From Candidatus Nanohalarchaeota archaeon (lineage in GTDB: Archaea > EX4484-52 > B79-G9): 7,910 bases of DNA. Below, one piece after another: positions 4,454-7,910 of this stretch. The notes under the pieces were generated by a model. The model had not been told where the DNA came from. It saw only the letters and a list, made by a program, of their open reading frames with translations, and ran no database searches. The position numbers were made by a program, and so were the translations under genes. The DNA lies in contig JAFCBV010000025.1 of the NCBI GenBank assembly GCA_017610545.1, positions 1-7,910 of the forward strand. Direction: 5' to 3'. Position 1 is the first letter of the stretch, and each line of letters starts with the position of its first letter.

Positions 4454-5681
4454 CCCACTTCTCAATCGCGCATGCAAGCTCTTCATGTGTTTTAGCATAC
4501 TGTTTTAGTGAAACTTCTTTTGTCACGGCTTCTGCTGCCTGCCTCACTGCCCGAGCGCCGGCTCTTGTGCCATCAGGATGCCCGTGTACGCCTCCGCCAA
4601 ACTGCATGATAATATCGGTTCCCATGCGCTTTGTAAGCTTTGGAACGTGCCCCGGATGAAGACCTCCTGATGCAACAGCAAAAACAGGTTTTATACCAAA
4701 AGATTTTTCATTGATTGCGCTTTCTATATCAATAACTTCTTTTGCGCTCCCGCTCATTTTGCCAACATATGCGGTGCCTATGTGGAGCTGGTCTGCCCCG
4801 ATGAGCCGGGTAATCTTTGCAATGACAAGCATCGATATTCCATGGTGCTCGCTTCTTGTAAGTGCTGCGTGCATTGCACGGTGCGCATGAAGTACAAGAC
4901 CCAGGTTCGCTTTTCTAAGTGTTTGAAGGGCTGAAAAGCCAAGAGTCAATATATCGACCATCACATATTCGCCGCCACATTTTTTTACGAACTTGGCTCT
5001 ACGAAGCATTTCATCTGTTTCTGCAGTGACGTTGGGCATGTATATTTTCTTCTCACCTGTCTCTTTTTCTGCCTTATCGCGAAGCTTGAGGGTCTCAACA
5101 ACTCTTTTCTCAAAGCGGTTGAATGACATGTCTGTCAGGTTCTCATCATCTTTCACAATATCCAGTCCGCCGACCCATGCGTCATACGCGACTTTTGCGT
5201 GTTCTTTTTCATTGAGCCCGACTTTTGGCTTTATTATTGTGCCGACAAGCGGGCGCTTTTTCACTTTAAGGAGTTTTCTGATTCCGGGCACTCCGAATGC
5301 AGGGCCCTGAAAAGATTTCCCGAGTTTTTCAGAAAAAGAAACATCAACAAAGCGCAGGTTCTTCACAATTTTCATACCGAATATGTTTCCTGCTATGCTT
5401 GATAGGATCTGCGGCATATTTCCTGCCTCAAAAAGCGCTTCAGGATATGCTATTTCTGCCAGATTCTTTCTCTTATTGATTGAAAAAACATGTGGCTTGA
5501 GTTTTTTTGCAATTTTCGGGCTCATTGTGCAGATGTCTGTCCATGTGCCGATGCTGCTCTCAGCTGCAAGCTGTTCGCATGCTTCCTCAAATGAAACCCC
5601 GTCCGGCTCAAGGCGGTATTTTGCAATCAGATCTTTCTTCGTCGGCTTGTATTTCAGGTCAATGTAGCTTAATTCTTTCAT
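4446..5681 (-). CDS. rbcL: Form III ribulose-1,5-bisphosphate carboxylase large subunit
   Basis: Carboxylates RuBP to two 3-phosphoglycerates. In archaea with form III enzymes this ends the AMP pathway. The protein has 411 residues, close to the usual archaeal length. Key residues are intact: E41 and W47 (AESSIGTWTD), N99, K151 and K153 (IIKPKVGL), carbamate lysine K177 with metal ligands D179/E180 (GGLDIVKDDEN), H267/R268 (HAHRAMH), H300, loop-6 K308 (YVGKMSG), S338 (VASGGLHPG) and the phosphate-binding glycines 362-364. It should therefore be active and is not a RuBisCO-like protein. The start is ATG 5681-5679. An upstream in-frame ATG at 5705 is less likely because GGTGA lies 4 nt before 5681. 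The Shine-Dalgarno sequence overlaps the stop of the CYTH gene, so translation is probably coupled. No small subunit or Calvin-cycle kinase is nearby, as expected for form III. Confidence 0.96.
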   Translation of the reverse strand: MKELSYIDLKYKPTKKDLIAKYRLEPDGVSFEEACEQLAAESSIGTWTDICTMSPKIAKKLKPHVFSINKRKNLAEIAYPEALFEAGNMPQILSSIAGNIFGMKIVKNLRFVDVSFSEKLGKSFQGPAFGVPGIRKLLKVKKRPLVGTIIKPKVGLNEKEHAKVAYDAWVGGLDIVKDDENLTDMSFNRFEKRVVETLKLRDKAEKETGEKKIYMPNVTAETDEMLRRAKFVKKCGGEYVMVDILTLGFSALQTLRKANLGLVLHAHRAMHAALTRSEHHGISMLVIAKITRLIGADQLHIGTAYVGKMSGSAKEVIDIESAINEKSFGIKPVFAVASGGLHPGHVPKLTKRMGTDIIMQFGGGVHGHPDGTRAGARAVRQAAEAVTKEVSLKQYAKTHEELACAIEKWGC

Positions 5682-5685
5682 AAAA

Positions 5686-5690
5686 TCACC
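5686..5690 (-). promoter_or_regulatory. Shine-Dalgarno of RuBisCO overlapping the upstream stop codon
   Basis: GGTGA, 4 nt before the ATG at 5681, contains the TGA stop of the CYTH gene. This chooses ATG 5681 over ATG 5705 and indicates translational coupling. Confidence 0.75.
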
Positions 5691-6216
5691 TTTTTTTGAA
5701 AACAATATTTCCTTTTATCCCTTTTTCTTTTGCAAGTTCAAAGTATGTTTTTGTAATAAATTCTTTTTCTGAAAATCCGAGTTTTTTCGCGAGCAAAACT
5801 ATTGCTTTTGAATTTCCTTCTATTTCTATGAATGTGCCAAACGGCATTTCATCAAGGACGACCTCAACGTTTTCATAGTGCCATGTCTCGCGCTTTTTTT
5901 CATAGATTAGCGTTTTTTTGAACCCAAGCCGGTTCAATAGAACTTCGGCTTTTGCAATATCTGCTACTTCAAACTCAATTTCTTCCCTGCTTTTCAGGTC
6001 TGTAGGGTGCCTCGGTCCTTTGTAAGTTATTTTGGTTTTTTTGTCCTGTCTCAACCTCAATAGGCAGTCTTTTTTCATGAGGCTTTTTTGCTTGTCATCA
6101 AATAATGCGTTGCACTCAAAGACTCTTGACTCTTTTTTTGCTCCCTGTTCCAGAAGCCTTTTTCTTATTGGTGCAAAGCTTTCAACTTTGATTTTAATTT
6201 CGGTTTCAGTGGACAT
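5686..6216 (-). CDS. cyaB: CYTH-domain protein (CyaB-like, class IV adenylate cyclase / triphosphatase fold)
   Basis: 176 residues covering a whole CYTH tunnel fold. The hallmark ExExK is present as ETEIK (residues 4-8). Further charged tunnel strands are LRLRQ (53-57), ITYKGP (63-68), REEIEFEV (77-84), YEKKRE (105-110) and LDEMPFGTFIEIEG (121-134), the usual CyaB-type order. The family includes class IV adenylate cyclases and inorganic or thiamine triphosphatases. Archaeal members are often named cyclases without proof, so the substrate (ATP, tripolyphosphate or another triphosphate) cannot be told from sequence. The ATG at 6216 follows a strong Shine-Dalgarno (GGAGGT at 6230-6225). It overlaps the end of the R15P isomerase gene by 11 nt, and the gene ends 4 nt before the RuBisCO ATG. 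It is thus embedded in an AMP-pathway operon. The context hints at a role tied to nucleotide or polyphosphate metabolism, which is inference. Confidence 0.9.
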   Translation of the reverse strand: MSTETEIKIKVESFAPIRKRLLEQGAKKESRVFECNALFDDKQKSLMKKDCLLRLRQDKKTKITYKGPRHPTDLKSREEIEFEVADIAKAEVLLNRLGFKKTLIYEKKRETWHYENVEVVLDEMPFGTFIEIEGNSKAIVLLAKKLGFSEKEFITKTYFELAKEKGIKGNIVFKKR

Positions 6217-7096
6217 TGCTTATTACCTCCTTTGACAATATTGCGGCAAGTGCATTCGGTGAAAAAACACCGCGCTCTGTAATAATTTCTGAGATGTAAT
6301 TTGCAGAAGTTATGTCAAATGCAGGATTCAATATTTTGATTTTTTTGTTGTTCCATATTTCTTTTGGGTCTCGTTCCTCTATGGGTTCTTCAAAACCAAA
6401 TATTGTTTTCTCATCAAATTTGTGTGTGCCGGCAGCTGAAAATACAGGCACCCGGAATTCCTTTGCGACAATAGCCGTTGCCTCCGTCCCTATCTTGTTT
6501 ACAATAGAGCCGTTTGAAAGCAGCGCGTCCGCGCCGACAAATACTTTTGTCGCTTGTTTCATGAAGAGAGCCATTGCAGAGTCAACCACATAAATGAATG
6601 GCACGCGCATTCGTAGAAGATCATTTGCTGTTTTTTCACCCTGCATTTTCGGGCGAGTCTCTGTGACAATGACACTGAATTTTTTGCCTTGTCTCTTTGC
6701 CTCGCGAAATATTGCCATTACGGTGTTTGAATGGCAATGCGTCATTATTATGTCATTGTTTCTTATTTTCCTTGATCCGTAAAGGGCGATTTTCTTTTTT
6801 ACTAACATGATGTTTTTGATATAGAAACTGCAAAGCCGGATTGTATCTTTTTTTGGGGTTTTAGAGCGTTTTACTTTTTCTGTTACAAAAAATATTTCCT
6901 GCCTTAGCGCAGGCTCTGTCGGCCTTGCGCTAGAAACATTTTTCGCGAGCGCTAGAAACTCGCGCATGAACTTTTTATCATCGTCTTTATAGGTTCGCGC
7001 AAAATCACGAAGAATTGTAAGCCCTGTCTTTGCAATATTTTCTGCACCTTGCACTTTCAGGGTTTTTATGTCTTGTATTTTTTTGAGGTAATCCAT
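6206..7096 (-). CDS. e2b2: Ribose-1,5-bisphosphate isomerase (eIF2B-like family)
   Basis: Converts ribose 1,5-bisphosphate, made by AMP phosphorylase, to ribulose 1,5-bisphosphate for RuBisCO. 296 residues, slightly short against characterised archaeal enzymes (about 320). The isomerase core shows MTHCHSNTV (118-126, with the catalytic-type C121), VTETRPKMQG (144-153), VDSAMALFM (171-179), VGADALLSNG (187-196, with D190), NKIGT (200-204), EERDPKEIW (240-248), ILNPAFDIT (255-263) and IITERGVFSP (271-280). The Cys/Asp pair and the neighbouring RuBisCO favour R15P isomerase over a true aIF2B subunit or MtnA. One oddity: the N-terminal segment reads VQGAENIAKTG where family members usually have (I)RGA. 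A leaderless transcript is likely, since the TATA element is about 28 nt upstream. It is the first gene of a three-gene operon and its stop overlaps the CYTH start by 11 nt. Confidence 0.92.
   Translation of the reverse strand: MDYLKKIQDIKTLKVQGAENIAKTGLTILRDFARTYKDDDKKFMREFLALAKNVSSARPTEPALRQEIFFVTEKVKRSKTPKKDTIRLCSFYIKNIMLVKKKIALYGSRKIRNNDIIMTHCHSNTVMAIFREAKRQGKKFSVIVTETRPKMQGEKTANDLLRMRVPFIYVVDSAMALFMKQATKVFVGADALLSNGSIVNKIGTEATAIVAKEFRVPVFSAAGTHKFDEKTIFGFEEPIEERDPKEIWNNKKIKILNPAFDITSANYISEIITERGVFSPNALAAILSKEVISNVH
6225..6230 (-). promoter_or_regulatory. Shine-Dalgarno for the CYTH gene inside the end of the isomerase gene
   Basis: GGAGGT lies 8 nt before the ATG at 6216 within the isomerase coding sequence. 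It supports that start and coupled translation, in contrast to the leaderless first gene of the operon. Confidence 0.8.
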
Positions 7097-7117
7097 CGTT
7101 TATTATTGGCACTTTGC

Positions 7118-7128
7118 GGTATATATTT
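7118..7128. promoter_or_regulatory. Shared TATA element of two divergent leaderless genes
   Basis: GGTATATATTT contains a near-palindromic TATATA. Its centre (about 7123) is about 27 nt from the isomerase ATG (7096, minus) and about 26 nt from the methyltransferase ATG (7149, plus). No Shine-Dalgarno is seen before either start. A single element could therefore serve both directions, each transcript starting at or near its ATG. Confidence 0.65.
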
Positions 7129-7148
7129 GTTGCACGCGAAATGGTTTC

Positions 7149-7772
7149 ATGCGCGAGGATAAACGCTTTCTGCTCGACCTGATGAAAAACGATGGTGTGT
7201 TGAAAAGCCCTTTGGTAGTTCGTGCATTTGAAAAAGTGGCGCGGGAAAACTTCGTGCTGCCTGAATACAAAAAGCGCGCTTATGATGACATACCTCTTCC
7301 TATAATGGTGGAGCAGACAATAAGCCAGCCGTCAACTGTTGCGATAATGACTGAGCTTCTTGACGTGCGCGACGGAAACAAGGTTTTTGAGGTCGGAACA
7401 GGGAGCGGATATCATGCAGCAATACTCTCTGAAATTGTAGGGAAAAATGGGAAAGTCATAACAACAGAGATTGTTCCTGAAGTATATGCGTTTGGCAAAA
7501 AGAACCTTGAAAAATACATGAATGTTGAAGTTATTTTCCTTGACGGCTCAAAAGGGCATGAAAAAAAAGCACCCTATGACCGGATAATAATTGCTGCTGC
7601 TGCGCCGGAAACACCAGAAATACTAAAAAACCAGCTCAAGGTTGGCGGAAAGCTGGTCGTGCCTGTAGGCGCAGGACCGCTACAGGAGATGACACTCATA
7701 GAGCGGGTTTCTAAAAAAAAGTACAAAAGCACATATCACGGGAATTTTATGTTTGTGCTTATGAAAAACTAA
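7149..7772 (+). CDS. pcm: Protein-L-isoaspartate O-methyltransferase
   Basis: Uses S-adenosylmethionine to methylate isoaspartyl residues in aged proteins, the first step of their repair, in the cytoplasm. 207 residues, the normal length. Visible are the N-terminal helical part (FEKVARENFVLPEYKKRAYDD, about 27-47, containing the usual aromatic/proline pattern), the substrate-site segment EQTISQPSTVA (55-65), SAM motif I FEVGTGSGYHAAI (79-91), a middle acidic motif (VITTEIVPEVY), APYDRIIIAAAAPETP and the post-motif LKVGGKLVVPVG. An earlier ATG at 7141 is in another frame with a quick stop. ATG 7149 fits a leaderless start 26 nt after the shared TATA element. The gene diverges from the AMP-pathway operon, and its stop overlaps the stop of the next, convergent gene by 4 nt. 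Confidence 0.95.
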   Translation: MREDKRFLLDLMKNDGVLKSPLVVRAFEKVARENFVLPEYKKRAYDDIPLPIMVEQTISQPSTVAIMTELLDVRDGNKVFEVGTGSGYHAAILSEIVGKNGKVITTEIVPEVYAFGKKNLEKYMNVEVIFLDGSKGHEKKAPYDRIIIAAAAPETPEILKNQLKVGGKLVVPVGAGPLQEMTLIERVSKKKYKSTYHGNFMFVLMKN

Positions 7773-7910
7773 ATAGGGTGTAATTCAAAAAGCTCCAAAA
7801 TAGCTTCATCAGGATTTTGTTTGTGTCTGTATGATGTGGCGTGTTCAAATGCGCAAGTTACGCCTTCTGCCACATCTAACGAAATGCCTGGGACGATTCC
7901 ACGTAAATCG
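7769..7910 (-). CDS. C-terminal 46 residues of an unidentified protein (start beyond right edge)
   Basis: The minus strand is open from base 7909 down to a TAG at 7771-7769. The visible C-terminus begins DLRGIVPGISLDVAEGVTCA and ends ILELFELHPI. Its amino-acid composition and the tight convergent overlap with the methyltransferase stop (4 nt, 7769-7772) look like a real gene rather than chance, but I do not recognise the family. The end looks soluble, with an acidic, helical tail. Nothing about function can be said. Confidence 0.6.
   Translation of the reverse strand, partial: DLRGIVPGISLDVAEGVTCAFEHATSYRHKQNPDEAILELFELHPI

Noticed and set aside
4993..5667. Several plus-strand open frames of 60-105 codons
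   Set aside because: They are antisense to the RuBisCO gene, which has all catalytic residues in place.
6206..7096. aIF2B translation-factor subunit or MtnA
   Set aside because: The THCHS and GAD motifs, with Cys121 and Asp190, and the operon with form III RuBisCO fit R15P isomerase better.

Overview
The window looks archaeal. It encodes the archaeal/eukaryotic-type ribosomal protein eL40, an AK6/Fap7-type kinase, a form III RuBisCO, and a ribose-1,5-bisphosphate isomerase-like protein. It also has a tRNA whose gene is split by a short intron outside the anticodon loop. Several starts lie about 26-28 nt downstream of TATA-like boxes, as expected for leaderless archaeal transcripts, while genes inside the operon carry Shine-Dalgarno sequences. 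Small surface proteins, very compact spacing and the AMP-recycling genes fit a DPANN-type or related euryarchaeal lineage, but nothing here fixes the phylum.

Layout. 1-1500 (minus): N-terminal 500 residues of a secreted, heavily sequon-bearing surface protein, cut by the left edge. A compact divergent promoter region (about 1501-1568) separates it from an AK6/Fap7-like kinase (plus). The kinase is followed by eL40 (plus, 56 aa). 2376-2822 holds no protein gene. It contains a TATA-like box, a small hairpin and then a degenerate tandem array of about 103-nt units that runs up to an intron-containing tRNA-Thr(GGT) gene. Next comes a leaderless gene for a membrane protein with Ig-like folds on both sides of one membrane segment. 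It converges on a minus-strand operon: ribose-1,5-bisphosphate isomerase, CYTH-domain protein, RuBisCO (transcribed from about 7096 down to 4446). That operon shares a single TATA element with a divergent, leaderless protein-L-isoaspartate methyltransferase gene. The right edge cuts a convergent minus-strand gene of unknown identity.

How the parts work together. R15P isomerase and form III RuBisCO are the second and third enzymes of the archaeal AMP pathway (AMP phosphorylase, R15P isomerase, RuBisCO), which turns the ribose of nucleotides into 3-phosphoglycerate. AMP phosphorylase is not in the window. A CYTH protein (class IV cyclase/triphosphatase fold) is translationally embedded between the two enzymes, which suggests but does not prove a related role. 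AK6/Fap7 and eL40 are both ribosome-related.

The most unusual element is the repeat array at 2453-2820. Its units keep two overlapping helices through compensatory base changes, plus a bulged hairpin. This points to selection on a structured RNA (or DNA) that may be the leader of, or a neighbour to, the tRNA-Thr transcript.
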